A stretch of 64,000 nt of DNA from Ochotona curzoniae (GCF_017591425.1 NW_024465751.1:3782001-3846000); one strand, 5' to 3'. Positions 10,668 through 21,164 are shown, counted from the stretch's first letter. The notes: a model not told the origin generated them from the sequence alone. Program-made: numbers and translations.

Positions 10668-10889
10668 GGGTTCCCAAAGTATGATCTAAGACCTACAGCT
10701 GTCAACAGCCTTTCCATGGTCTTCCCACTGTCATTTGCCTTTTTTAACTATGTTCATTTTTGCACTGGAGGTGCAAAATTCACTTAAACTTCAGCAAGAG
10801 TCAAAGCAGGGACACCAAATTAGAAGTGATAATTCTATTCCCCATTGCAATAAACTCAAAATAGGGATAGTACTGATGAGGCTGATCAT
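10668..10889 (+). mobile_element. hAT (Charlie-like) transposon fossil, 5' end
   Basis: 'caggggttcccaaagtatga' resembles the terminal inverted repeat of hAT-Charlie elements (cagNggttctcaaa). It precedes transposase-like sequence at 11340-11850, with a CSINE in between. Confidence 0.45.
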
Positions 10890-11213
10890 TTTTTGAATGC
10901 TTAAATTTTCTGAAGAATCAGAAACAGAGAGAGAGAGCTCTCACTTACTGGGTCACTTACTGAAGTTTGATGGGCCATTTACACAGCCTGGGGTGGATTA
11001 CACTGAAGCTAAGAGCCAGGAATTCAATCCGCATCTGCTACACGGATGGCAGGAGCCGTGCTACCTTAGCCATCACTGTAGCCTCCCAGGGTGCGTGTCA
11101 GCAGGAAACTGGCATAAGCAGCTAGTGGTGGGCACTGAATTCAGGAAGTCTGACAGGTGATGTGACTGTCTTAATACACATCCTAACCACAAGACCAAAC
11201 ATCTGCCCCACTG
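10890..11213 (-). repeat. CSINE, minus strand, inside a hAT fossil
   Basis: Reverse CSINE: purine-rich tail 'agaaacagagagagagagct', 'gagccaggaattcaatccgc', 'tgcgtgtcagcaggaaactg' and head 'gaccaaacatctgcccc'. Old, with a diverged centre. Confidence 0.75.
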
Positions 11214-11339
11214 CTAAATTTTTTAACATCTTTTAAAAGCCAGGTTCATTTTAGAAACTTTTTGATGTGGCTGAAAAAAAAAAGACTTTGATTAATCTTG
11301 ACTTTTGAGTATACATCTTCTGTATTCTATGATACAATA

Positions 11340-11850
11340 GTATGCATAAATTATTTCTGCTGTTTGGCAGCGTATAATGGCTGCCTTAAGGAAAGGCACT
11401 TGTGCACTCGTTGGAGTTGCAGACTGAAATAGCAGCATTTTTCACAGAACACCAGTCTTACTTGTGTGATCACCAAAAGACAAATTATAATAATTCATAG
11501 TTGGATATTTGGCAGACATCTTATTGAAAAATGAATGAAGTGTGCCAGTCACTTCAAACAAACAACTGATAGTATGTGTTGCCAAGGAAAATTTAATTTT
11601 CAAAGTCTAGATTAGAATTTCAAACAGCTTTCCAATGTTTAACGACTCATGATCAGATCTGTGGCAGTTGTGGTAACAATTGTGATGATTAGACTGCATG
11701 ACGAAAAGTGTCAACAATTGGGGAGCTGTATAACTCAGTAATCCAATATCTTCCAAAAGACCAAGGAACATTGTTCAAATCCACATGAGGGTTAAAGGAA
11801 ATCCATTCAAAGTGTGCAATAGGCCAAGATTTCAATAAAACAAAGTACAA
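11340..11850 (+). pseudogene. hAT-family transposase fossil
   Basis: Read on the plus strand, 'ggcagcgtataatggctgcc', 'atttggcagacatcttattg', 'gtgccagtcacttcaaacaa' and 'gctgtataactcagtaatcc' follow in order a domesticable hAT (ZBED/Charlie-like) transposase region known from other mammals. Frameshifts and stops abound; the C-terminal hATC dimerisation part is not present. It is a dead DNA transposon. Confidence 0.6.
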
Positions 11851-13184
11851 ACTCACTTCCCCATAAGGGAGCTGAGTTCTCTTTCTTCTCTTGAACACTG
11901 GTGAGAATGAGGCTCTGAAGTGTTAACTCCAGGCTATACTAAATTGTCGAAAATTTTATTCTGCATTTGGGGCCAAAATGGCAATTTTGTAGAGGCTAAA
12001 TTTGGATCCACATGTCTTGTTCGCAAACTCAAGAGTCACGCTCTATGATGTGGTTCCAAATTGGATTTGGACTGTTTAATTACATATGAAGGATAAATCC
12101 TCCCTAAGAGATAGTTTCTTTAGCCAAAGTAGCTCTGAAATGAGATCCCACTAACACTCACTAGGCACTCACCAGCATGGTGATCATTTGCAGCCAGTAT
12201 CTGTGCTGGTTGGTAAGAACCTCGGTCTCATAAGTTTGATTGATTCAATAGCCATTTACTGAGCTCATAGCTGCTATACAGCAAATGGAGTGCAGTCTTC
12301 AAGGCCCCTCATTCCAGTCATTCAGTCATGAGTTTATAAGGTCCACCAAAGAAAGAATTTTATCCTCCCTGTATTAGACCTAGCATCCTGTTCTACTCTA
12401 GTCTTCTCTCTTGTTGCAGCTGTCATTGTTAACTGATGAGAAGTTGAAATGTGGACTCACTTCATGTGGGTTTAGGGTGATAGACCAATAGGGTTTCAAT
12501 CCCTTCACATACGGCTACATTATGGTTAGCTGTGCCAGAAAAGACTTCCAGAAATCTTGCTACCACCCACTGTGTCAGCTCTCTTAGAGTCAGGATGCAA
12601 GTAATGTCCAGGGCAAGAGTTGTCTGTAAGATACCTATTTTTCTGTGGTGGCTGGCATAAAAAATATGTATGCCAAACAAGATGAAAAGGCAAGCTGGTG
12701 GAACGCCGCCCCCCGCCCACTCATTCTGTAGCTCATTCATGAGATAAATTTGATGAAGATGCCCACAACTTTGAAAATGCCAATAACAGATTGTGAAGCT
12801 GAAATTGCCTTGAAATATCACCAACACAAAGGCAGATTTTAATCAACCATAACAGCAAAAACCATGAATGGTCTTTATATTTTCTCTATGAAAAACACTG
12901 AAAAATTGTTTCTCATCTACTGAGGCATGTGCTGAAATTTTTCACTGAGGTAGAGACTTCATGTATTTTTTTTCTTATAGTTCTGTCAAATGTAACTTTA
13001 TATAATTTGAGATTGTGTTGTTAAATATATACAAACTTAAAACTTCCACATCTTCCTGGAATATTGAACCAGTTTTAATTATAAACTGTCCCCTTTTTTA
13101 ATAGATGGGATTTTTTAAAACCTAACTTACAGATCTGGAGTCTTGCTTTTAGATCTATTTTGACACTGTTTTTATGTTTTATAA
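11851..13184. other. Unassigned stretch with weak MIR/L2-like patch
   Basis: 12235-12330 ('tagccatttactgagctcat') resembles ancient MIR/L2 sequence. The 121-codon minus open frame at 12462-12827 has no recognisable motif and no splice support. Confidence 0.35.
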
Positions 13185-13445
13185 CTAATTTTTATTGTAT
13201 TGGAAAGGAAAAGAGACAAACAGGCAGAGATACACGGAGATGGTCCATCTGCCGGTCCACTTCCCCACTGACCACAGCAGCCAGGGTTGGCGCAGTCTCC
13301 CTGTGGCTGGCAGGGACTTGAGCTCCCGCTGTGGCTCAGGGATCACTGACAGCAGGAAGCTGGAATCAGAGGTGGGTCTGACCCCAGGGACTGTCAACAG
13401 GGATTCGGGCATCTCAAACACTGACACAATCACTATGTCAAGTAG
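13185..13445 (-). repeat. Old CSINE, minus strand
   Basis: Reverse CSINE: 'ttattgtattggaaaggaaa', 'ccatctgccggtccacttcc', 'agcaggaagctggaatcaga' and head 'ctgacacaatcactatgtca'. Confidence 0.75.
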
Positions 13446-13774
13446 CTACTTCATTTTGACAAGTTTTATTTTCAAAGCAATATTTATTCTACAAACAAGT
13501 AATATGAGCACTGGTAACATTGGTTTTAACTAACTTGTTATCCAAATTCTACCTTTCGTGTTTCTTGCTAAGAATCGTGTTTCCTTCATCCATATTGACT
13601 GATTTTTAAATTTTTAATCCATACTCATCTTTAGTTATTTCAGTAATTATTCTAGAAAATCCAATATGCAACTTTCATTTATCTGAGTGTCATATTGTTC
13701 ACTTCCAGGACAATATAAAATTACTACAACATTTTAACAACTGAGCAACTTATATACCACTTCTGTTGAATATT
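13446..13774. other. Unassigned AT-rich stretch
   Basis: Nothing recognised. Confidence 0.4.
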
Positions 13775-13970
13775 TTATTTTATTGTGGTAAGAACACTTC
13801 ACATGAGAGCTACTATTTTAAAATGTTTTGGAGTGCACACACAATAGGATTGACCATAAATGCAATGTTGTGCAACAAACTCCCAAAGCACATACATCTT
13901 GCTTGATTAAAACCGTACGCCCATTGATTAGTCCCTTCCCATTGCTTCCTCCCCTCCACCCGTTGTGTGT
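13775..13970 (-). mobile_element. Old L1M 3' end fragment, minus strand
   Basis: 'tgtggtaagaacacttcaca', 'gagagctactattttaaaat' and 'tgcaatgttgtgcaacaaac' followed by a C-rich 'ttcctcccctccaccc' match the reverse complement of the L1MA/L1MB 3' UTR. Confidence 0.65.
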
Positions 13971-14149
13971 TCTAAATGTGAGTGTATGCATGCACATAAT
14001 TTTAATTGTAAATCAAAGGGATCATTTTTTTCTGTCTGAAGAATACATTTGCATTTCTAAGTGTATGTGCAAACTCCTCATGTTTGGAGAAAGTCTTAAT
14101 TTTCCCTCATTATACAAAATATTTTCAATGCACATGATATTCTTGGTTG

Positions 14150-14750
14150 CCAGACCAATTCCCATTTTTTTTTTATTTCTTTGAAGCTATCATTCCCTTG
14201 TCTCCAGCTTCCATTGTTTCTGTTTCTGGTAATGGTCGGCTGTCACTCTAATTTTTGCTCCTTCAGATGAAATGGGATCTTTTTGTCTGGTTACTTTGAA
14301 AATTTCCTCTTTGATTTGAATTTCAGCAGGACTGGTATAAAATATCAAGGTGTACTTTTCTTTCTGTCTGTTCTCCTTACATTTTTAGGGCTTCCTCAGA
14401 CATACTTTGGTGTGTTTTATGAGCACTGAAATTTTTGCACTTATTATTTATTTAAATATCACATGTCATTCTCTATTTCAACATGGGAATTGGCTTATTG
14501 TAAATTAGCCCTTCCCACAGTATCCTTCATGGCTGTTTCTTCTGATTTGTTCATTCTGTGCAAGCTTTTTGTTTTATTCTGAATACTTAATTCCGAACTG
14601 CCTTCAAGTTTACAATTTCTTATTTTCATTGCCTTAATTTGATTTTTTGAATTTTTCATTTTTAGAGTTTCCTTTTGGTTTCCACATGGTTTGCAGCTTT
14701 TTGCTGACATATTGTGTATTATCAATTTATGCTAATATATTAATAACATA
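14150..14750 (-). mobile_element. Ancient L1/HAL1-like fragment, minus strand
   Basis: 'gaagctatcattcccttgtc', 'ggctgtcactctaatttttg' and 'tttcagcaggactggtataa' resemble, in reverse, the internal region of old L1 or HAL1 elements. No open frame remains. Family assignment is uncertain. Confidence 0.45.
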
Positions 14751-14790
14751 TAATTAATATATAATAGATGTGATATATTATATATATTAC
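14725..14790. repeat. AT-rich low-complexity tract
   Basis: Runs of TATATTA and TAATATA, with no higher-order structure visible. Confidence 0.7.
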
Positions 14791-14792
14791 AT

Positions 14793-14992
14793 ATGGGATG
14801 CTGGCTTTTTGAGTAGAGTACTGCAGCACTCATCTTGACACAATGTTTTTAAAATATTTTCAGGCTGAGTTTGGTTGAGTCTACCACTGCAGACATCATG
14901 AATATAGAGGCACAAACTCTAACTGTTTTAATTTAATATTATTTATCTCATTCAGGAATAACAGTGCTTATAATATATTATTTATACATATG
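14793..14992 (+). repeat. Diverged direct duplication, copy 1
   Basis: Aligns over about 200 bp with 17259-17466 (both start near 'gggatgctggctt' and share 'cagcactcatctt', 'ccaccactg.agacat' and 'taaactataact'-like text). I estimate roughly three quarters identity. In copy 2 the segment is joined to a CSINE head; here the CSINE part is missing on the left. Confidence 0.75.
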
Positions 14993-15198
14993 TATCTAGC
15001 AGAGTTACAGAGGGAGAGACACAGAGACAGTTCTTGTATCTGTTGGTTCACTCCCCACGTGGCCACAAAGGCCAAGGCTGGGCCAGGCCAAAGCCAGGAG
15101 CTAGGAACTTCTTTCAGGTTTGCCACATGGGCTAGGCATCCAAGCACTCTGGGTCATGCTCTGCTGATTTCCCAGGCACATTGGCAAGTAGCTGGATC
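14993..15198 (-). repeat. CSINE, minus strand, older host copy (first part)
   Basis: Reverse CSINE: 'agcagagttacagagggaga', 'ggttcactccccacgtggcc', 'gctgggccaggccaaagcca' and 'ggcaagtagctggatcaaaa'. It is interrupted by a young plus-strand CSINE at 15212; it resumes at 15559. Confidence 0.88.
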
Positions 15199-15211
15199 AA
15201 AAAGTAGAGCA
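15199..15211 (+). repeat. Target-site duplication, left copy
   Basis: aaaaagtagagca, repeated at 15546-15558 where it merges with the SINE A-tail. Confidence 0.85.
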
Positions 15212-15225
15212 TGGGCCCGGCGCGG

Positions 15226-15237
15226 TGGCGCAAGTGG
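15226..15237 (+). promoter_or_regulatory. RNA polymerase III A box of the CSINE
   Basis: tggcgcaagtgg fits the tRNA-type A box (TRGCNNAGYGG) with one base out of place. It lies at the start of the SINE, as expected for a tRNA-derived promoter. Confidence 0.65.
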
Positions 15238-15280
15238 TTAAAGGTCCTCACCTTGCCGCCCGGGATCCCATATGGGCGCC

Positions 15281-15291
15281 GGTTCTGGTCC
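15281..15291 (+). promoter_or_regulatory. RNA polymerase III B box of the CSINE
   Basis: ggttctggtcc fits GGTTCGANTCC apart from CG>TG and one other base. It lies 55 bp after the A box, a usual spacing. Confidence 0.65.
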
Positions 15292-15545
15292 CGGCAGCCC
15301 CGCTTCCCTTCCAGCTCCCTGCCTGTGGCCTGGGAAGGCAGCGGAGGACGGCCCAAAGCTTTGGGAACCTGCGCCCGCGTGGGAGACCCGGAAGAGGCTC
15401 CTGGCTTCGGATCGGCATAGTATCGGCCCGTTGCGCTCACTTGGGGAGTGAATCATTGGACGGAAGATCTTCCTCTCTGTCTCTCCTCTCTGTATATCTG
15501 CCTTTCCAATGAAAAAATAATAAAAATAAATCTTTAAAAAAAAAA

Positions 15546-15558
15546 AAAAAGTAGAGCA
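15546..15558 (+). repeat. Target-site duplication, right copy
   Basis: aaaaagtagagca after the A-tail, matching 15199-15211. Confidence 0.85.
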
Positions 15559-15627
15559 ACTGGGACTCAAACCACAGCACATATAGGATGCTGGCTTTTT
15601 TTGCTAAACCACAATAGCCGCCCCTGT
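15559..15627 (-). repeat. CSINE host copy, second part (head)
   Basis: 'actgggactcaaaccacagc', 'atataggatgctggcttttt' and 'aaccacaatagccgcccc' complete the older minus-strand CSINE that began at 14993. Confidence 0.85.
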
Positions 15628-15675
15628 CTTATAGCCTCTGCAACATAAGTGTAGTTTTTTCAAAACCAACTGTGC

Positions 15676-15708
15676 ATCACCTCTTGGCCTTTTGGCTAAG
15701 ATCAAGTG
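15676..15708 (+). pseudogene. U2 snRNA 5' fragment
   Basis: 33 nt matching the 5' end of U2 snRNA. Identity is about 30 of 33, the core 'ggccttttggctaagatc' is exact, and differences are mainly transitions. The match stops just before the branch-site-recognising part of U2, so this is a truncated, non-functional copy. No promoter elements are seen upstream. Confidence 0.85.
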
Positions 15709-16860
15709 CACAAATAAGCTATGGAGATGCTGCTTTTATTGTTATTCATTCATCTTACCTTACTTCTTTGTGTGTTTGTTTTTAACTGTGTTCTAAATAA
15801 ACCTTTTGTAAACCTGTCTATACAATAAATTTGAGTTCCTAGATGATTCTGGTCTTCTCCAGAAAGAATTCCTGTTTGCTGTGCCACGGACCTCAAAGCA
15901 CTTGTACTCCAGACTCATATTAACCCTGTTTCAGGGGTTGAAACACTTCAAGACAATCAGTTCTAATCCCTGAGAAGGCCTGATTCTGACTCATCCCTTT
16001 CCTAGGGTATAACCATTTAGGGTCCCACTCAGACTTAAAAACATTCACCAGGATTATTAAGTCAAGTTCATTTTTTTCTGGAAAGTGTGTTTCCTGGCAT
16101 TCAAGGAATTTTCAAGAAGAACGCACATTGAGGCACTTGCTCCATGTACCTTCTCGGGGCTTGTGGTATATAATGATCTTTGCATCATCAGTACTTAGGA
16201 CTATAGCTAGTATACATGGGGACCAATGAATGCGTACTGCAAAACCCACTTGAGCAATGGAAGGCTTCAAAACCTTACAACTTTCTATGCCTTAATTGCT
16301 TACTTAGCAGCCATAATCTCCCTGCATTAAATATGTCCCTGCTGCATGCAAAATGACATTTGCTGCTGAACTAGCAAATGTCCATGTCCCCAGGTTGCTT
16401 GGAAGTGTTCAATGATTAGAGAATTTTTTTGCCTCTCCCCTCCATTGTATGACAATAGAAAAGATAGGCATTACCAGACTTGTGCTTATGAAAGCTATAA
16501 TTATAGTTTTGGGAGGAAAAAAAAATCTCTCACCAAAAACATTGAATTGATTAAAGAAGAAACTACAAAATGCTCCTTAGGCAGGACAGTTACTATGAGA
16601 AGAAATGGTGAGAACCTACTAAGTCAGAATGCCTAGTGCTTGGCAAAGCTATGCTTTATATTTCTAACAGACACAACTCAGACTGAAGACAACTGATCAA
16701 TATCATGATTGTGTGATACACAAACTCTAATAAAAGTGTAGAAGAAGTCATAAAAAAGATAAACTAGCTTAATTCATTGTATTTTCTGAAAGATTTGGTT
16801 GCTTCTCAGTATCATGAGGGAATTGGCACCAGGAAAGGCTCCTGCATGATATGCAGGGTT
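15709..16860. other. Unassigned stretch
   Basis: The first ~130 bp contains three AATAAA-like hexamers (15796-15830), perhaps mRNA 3' UTR-like, but no poly(A) tail follows. The remainder shows no gene or repeat I recognise. Confidence 0.4.
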
Positions 16861-17015
16861 TGTATATAACCTATGCACTTCCCCCTAAAGATTACATATC
16901 CTCTTCGAATTACTTATAGTAAATGATAAGATGCAAATGCTATGAAAATGGTTGTTATATTGTATTGCTTAGAAAATGGTGAAAAATCTGTACCTATTTG
17001 GTTCAGGCATAATTT
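16861..17015 (-). mobile_element. Tigger-like MITE fragment
   Basis: 'gtatataacctatgcacttc', 'gaattacttatagtaaatga', 'gcaaatgctatgaaaatggt' and 'tatattgtattgcttagaaa' match the inner part of a short Tigger-class element. The same family occurs, more complete, at 35928-36191. Confidence 0.65.
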
Positions 17016-17017
17016 TA

Positions 17018-17258
17018 AGACTTGTTTTCTTACTTTGAAAGATAGAGTGACAGAGAAAGAGAAACCTAGGGAGATCTTACATCTGCTAGCTCGCTCCAAA
17101 TGTCCCCAACAGCCAGGATGAAACCAGGAGCCACGATCTCCATCTGGGTCACCTACGTAGGTAGCAGGAACTTTGGCTATCTTCCACTATCCTCCAATTC
17201 ACATTAGCAGAGAGCTGGTTGAAAGTTGAACGGCCAGTACTCAACCCAGCACTGCAAT
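17018..17258 (-). repeat. Old CSINE, minus strand
   Basis: Reverse CSINE: 'tttgaaagatagagtgacag', 'gaaaccaggagccacgatct', 'attagcagagagctggttga' and a head merging with the duplicated block at 17259. Confidence 0.78.
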
Positions 17259-17466
17259 GTGGGATGCTGGCTTTGCGAGTACAGTACTACAGCACTCATC
17301 TTCACACAGAATTTTTAAAATAGTTTCAAGCCAAGCTTGAGTGAATCCACCACTGTAGACATTATGGATACAGAGGAATAAACTATAACTATTTGTTTTT
17401 TATTAATATTAATCTCAAACAGCAATAACTGCGCTTCTAAATATGATCTATTCATATAAGCACATG
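17259..17466 (+). repeat. Diverged direct duplication, copy 2
   Basis: Partner of 14793-14992. The first ~45 bp is the head of the CSINE at 17018; the rest, through 'gctctaaatatgatctattc'-like text, is non-SINE sequence shared with copy 1. Confidence 0.75.
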
Positions 17467-18109
17467 GAATAAGAAGCTCTTTCCACATTAAAGATCAGTT
17501 CCCTCACTTAAGGCTGAACACAATATTAGCATGCCATTATAAATGAGGAAAAGCATTAATTCATTGCCTCTGTTTAAGGAAATGGGCCCTAATGAATACT
17601 AAATTGTTTTGCCATAAGTGGCAGCAGAAGAGCTGAAGGTTGTTGCTTTGCTCTGGTTCTTATTATCAGAACTGTAGTCACCAAGATCTGGCTGCATAAT
17701 TTTAGAGAAAGTGGGAGATCTCAACCATGCAACTAGGGCACTAACCATAAACTGTGGATCATAAGCCCAGCTCCTCATGGCCTCAGATGAAGATGGCACA
17801 AGGATTAACAAGTCATAGAGGTTATAAGAACTTTGGGATAAAAGGATTTTATAAAGAAAACAACTTTTCAGTTACCTCCAAGATGGAATCCAATCATCCC
17901 AAATTCTAACATTTGCTCATGAAAAGCCTAAATTGCAGAACGAGGCTAGTCTGTGACTTGCACTTTGAGTTTTGAATGTGCAGTCCAACACTACTGCTCA
18001 TTCCTGGTGATATAGATAGTACCATCACCCACTTTCACATTGCTGCTAAATTCACACTCATTCCAAATATCTGTTTATTTTGGTTTAATTTGGTGACCAA
18101 TTTCTGGTG
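17467..18109. other. Unassigned stretch
   Basis: Possibly retroviral-like internal sequence of the MaLR element ending at 18307, but I cannot confirm that. The 70-codon minus frame at 17599-17811 has no recognised motif. Confidence 0.3.
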
Positions 18110-18307
18110 AAAAGCAGAAGAAATTAGAAGGTCAAAAACTGCAGCATCTGCCATGATGTGACACAGCCAGAGAAACCCTCAGCAGAAATTGAACCAAGAT
18201 GTTTGCACATTCAGGCACCAAAACCATGAGCTCAATACACCTCTTTTCTCATTAATTACTCTGGATCGGGTATGTTGTTATAGCAACAGAAGATGGACTA
18301 ATATACA
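18110..18307 (+). mobile_element. MaLR-type LTR 3' part
   Basis: 'gccatgatgtgacacagcca', 'atacacctcttttctcatta', 'ctctggatcgggtatgttgt' and the terminal 'agatggactaatatac' follow the 3' end of MST/THE1-group LTRs. The 5' half is not recognised. Confidence 0.65.
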
Positions 18308-18611
18308 TGGGCTGAATCTGAGAAGCTCTCTTCAGCTGAGAGCAGTTCTTGGGGAGGAACCCAGCTGCGAACCAGCATAGACAAGACTTGCAGTAACTTC
18401 AGGAATGAATGCATTGGTTCTCAGAACACACATCACACACAGCACCGCCAGTGCAAGTTGTTATGCAGACCACTCTCCTGAGAGAGGAATGTGATAGTTA
18501 TGGCCACACATGATAAGAAGAAATCCTGAATATGCTGAGTCAAGATAGTACAGCTGGTGTGTTGTTTTAGCAACAACTGGATGCCACCCTGGAGACTTTG
18601 TAGTTCACTAC
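18308..18611. other. Unassigned stretch
   Basis: Nothing recognised. Confidence 0.4.
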
Positions 18612-18725
18612 TCTCCATTTTACAAAGGAAGGAATTAAGTGTATCTATTTTCCAATGTCACAGAGCTGGGCCCAGAAGTTGGTTTTCTTTTTAACTCACA
18701 ATTCCTTCCATGACTCCAGCTCTGC
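18612..18725 (-). repeat. MIR fragment, minus strand
   Basis: 'tctccattttacaaaggaag' followed by 'aatgtcacagagctgggccc' is the reverse MIR core. Confidence 0.6.
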
Positions 18726-19059
18726 ATTTATTAGACAGACATATCTGGCTAGGAGGATGTTATGCAAAATCTGTATAACCTATATTTATGATGTTTAAAT
18801 CATTCTGGAAAAGTACTGTCAGACTCTCACATAGCTATCAAGCTTTCTGCATAGGCATTTTCTATTGGCATAATTGATTAAGCCATAAATAGAAAAAATA
18901 CAGATCTTTGTAATTCAAGTACATTTGAAGCCACTGGTGACAGATAGATCAGAAATTTATGCAATCCAACTTTTTCTTCAATTTCAAAAAAAAATAGCTA
19001 GTTCTAACAAGGCTTTATCTGGATAAACAAGGCTTGTACTGGTACATTATCATTTCATA

Positions 19060-19210
19060 ATTATTTATCTTCTAGCTTAGGGATATCTCATTTAACCTTC
19101 CGAAAAACTGTGCTGTGGACAGGAAACAAGTTACTAGCTCCAATATTGAGATGAAACTACTCAGACCTAAAGAAATAATATGGCTTACTGGAAGACAGTT
19201 AGCAGTGGGG
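19060..19210 (-). repeat. MIR-like fragment, minus strand
   Basis: 'tctcatttaaccttccgaaa' and 'ccaatattgagatgaaacta' with 'gtggggtttagg' follow reverse MIR order, strongly diverged. Confidence 0.5.
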
Positions 19211-19554
19211 TTTAGGAAAAGTGTAAGGTAACTATCTTATAACTCATGATGGCAAATATACCCTAAACTAACCCCAATGAGTGACATTCTGGTTTTTTCT
19301 TTTTACTTCTTTTTATTGTTATCATTATATGATACACAGTTCCATAGGCCTTGGGTTTCCCTTATCCCCTCTCCAATTCCCTCCCTCCTCACGGAATTCC
19401 CTTATATCCTTATTATAGTATAGTTCTTCATACACAGTCATATGTCCATCATTGTGGGCATGGACAATGCAGAGAGTCCAGCATCCTATTGTCAAGATAT
19501 AGTAAACAGTTTCAGTGGGAGTCCATCTTTGTCTGGAAGCAGAAATGCATATTG

Positions 19555-19818
19555 CATTATATCCTCACATCTAGATATAAAAGTCTCCATTACATAGTTA
19601 CTATACATTCCTTTAAATGTTGTTGTCACAAAATCAACAACAGGAAAAAAAATAGAAATTTACAATGCCATGAAGTTAAATGACATGCTACTAGACATGA
19701 CAGTCTCCATTACACAATTACTACACATCCCCTTAAATGAAAGTTACAAAACAAAATCAACAACCGGGAGAAAAAAGAAATTAACAACCCCAAGAAGTTA
19801 AATAACATGGTATTAAAT
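19555..19818 (-). repeat. ~122-bp tandem duplication in the 3' UTR of copy B
   Basis: Two tandem units, 19818-19690 and 19675-19555 on the minus strand, share 'aacaataga.a'/'caacaaccggg' blocks, the 'gactgtcatgtct'/'gacttttatatct' ends and 'catgttatttaac'-like starts. The same duplication is present in copy A but not in the L1 3' UTR at 8856-9515. Confidence 0.8.
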
Positions 19819-20464
19819 GACTAATGTGTTGCTGAAGAAATGAAAATCAAGAACCTTCTTGAAGAAAATGATGCTTCTGTATGATCTATGAATCACTGAA
19901 GAATTTAATCAGAAGAAAGTGTTTTTCAAGAGATGAAACTAACAGAATCAAAATCCATGAGATATAGTTTCTACTGATCTTTGTTGGTGAAATGTCTTTC
20001 CTCGAGACAATAGACAGATGGGTTTTGAATTTAATCCAGTTTACTAATCTATGACATTTGATGGATGAGTTTAAGCCATTTACATTCAGAGTTTAATATG
20101 TAGGGGTGGTACTTTGGTCCTGTCATTGTAGCAATGGGTTGTTCTTTGATTTAGTCTTCTGCTGTTATTTTACTGGGATGTTCTTCCCATTTGCCTTTGG
20201 TTTTGGTAGGTGCTATTCCTCTTCTCTGTCAAGAGAACATCTTGAAGTATCATTTGTAGGGCAGGTTTGGAAGAGGCAAATTCTTTTAACTTTTCTTTAC
20301 TGTGGAAGAATTTTATTTCATTTTCAAAGACAAAGGAAAGTTTTGCTGGATATGTTATCCTAGGCCGACCGTTTTTTTTTTTTTTCTTTCTTTCAGAATC
20401 TGGAATATGTCACTCCATTCTCTTCTTGCCTGTAGAATTTCCTGTGAGTTTAATTGGCATTACT

Positions 20465-21164
20465 TTATATGTCAATTGATTGTTTTTCATGTGCACAGTA
20501 AAGGATCTTTTCCTTATGTTCAGTTGAAGAGAGCTTGATTATCATGTGTCTTGGTGAAGATGGCTTTTGTTCAACCCTGTGGGGAGTTCTGTGGCCCTCC
20601 TGGATCTTGTTTCCCAATTCTTTCTCCAGATTAGGGAAATTTTCCCTTATTGTTTTATTAAATACATTTGCAAACCCAGCTTCTCTTTCTGCACCATCTG
20701 GGACTCCCATAACTCTTGTATTTGGCCTCTTAATAGTGTCTTTTAATTCTTGAATTTTTTTTTTTGGCCTGGTCCAGCTCTGTTTCCAGCTTTTTGTTTG
20801 TTTTTGCCTGGTGACAGGAAATATCTTCTGATTTTGAAATTCTTTCTTCTGCTTGCTTTATTCTATTTTGGAGACTCTCCACTGTACTTTTAATTTGCTT
20901 CACTGTTTTTTTCACTTCTGATATATCAGCTTTCATTTGATTCATTTCCAGTGTGACACATTCCTTGAATTCCTTGGATGTCTGCTTTACATGTTTCTCG
21001 TTGTTGATAAGAAGTTTTATAACAATTATTTTGAATTCTGTATCCCCCATTTTCTCGATGTCTTCCTCAGTGAACTCTGATGTTGGCATAGGGTTTTGTT
21101 CCTTTGCAGGGGAGTCTGCAGTAATATTCATTGTGCCTTTGTCTCTTCTTTTGCTCTTGCTCAT
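20465..21164 (-). pseudogene. L1 ORF1 pseudogene of copy B
   Basis: Starts MSKSKRRDKGTMN. A long heptad-rich coiled coil follows (for example QIKSTVESLQNRIKQAEERI), then the RNA-recognition-like domain with MGVPDGAERE and SSPRHM. An 11-A run (10 A in copy A) shifts the frame at about 20765, so the coiled coil and RRM are in different frames. The reading then stops at ...KQSIDI at 20465; C-terminal-domain sequence lies downstream out of frame. ORF1 protein normally coats L1 RNA; this copy cannot make it. Confidence 0.85.

Larger units (their letters stand above)
15212..15545 (+). repeat. Young CSINE, plus strand, nested in an older CSINE
   Basis: Best-preserved SINE in the window. It keeps many CpGs ('cccggcgcggtggcgcaagt'), both pol III boxes, 'gatcccatatgggcgccggt', 'gtgggagacccggaagaggc', 'ggcttcggatcggcatagta' and an A-rich tail after 'aataaatctttaaaa'. 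Together with the 13-bp duplication this shows a recent L1-driven insertion. Open frames across it on both strands are SINE artefacts. Confidence 0.95.

Noticed and set aside
12462..12827. 121-codon minus frame with a hydrophobic stretch
   Set aside because: No splice signals or known motif; could not be linked to the candidates at 5.8 and 4.5 kb.
15212..15300. tRNA gene suggested by A and B boxes
   Set aside because: The boxes are part of a tRNA-derived SINE; no cloverleaf with acceptor stem or anticodon loop follows.
15132..15582. Several overlapping open frames, CpG-rich, island-like
   Set aside because: They lie on a young CSINE; CpG content and open frames come from the SINE.
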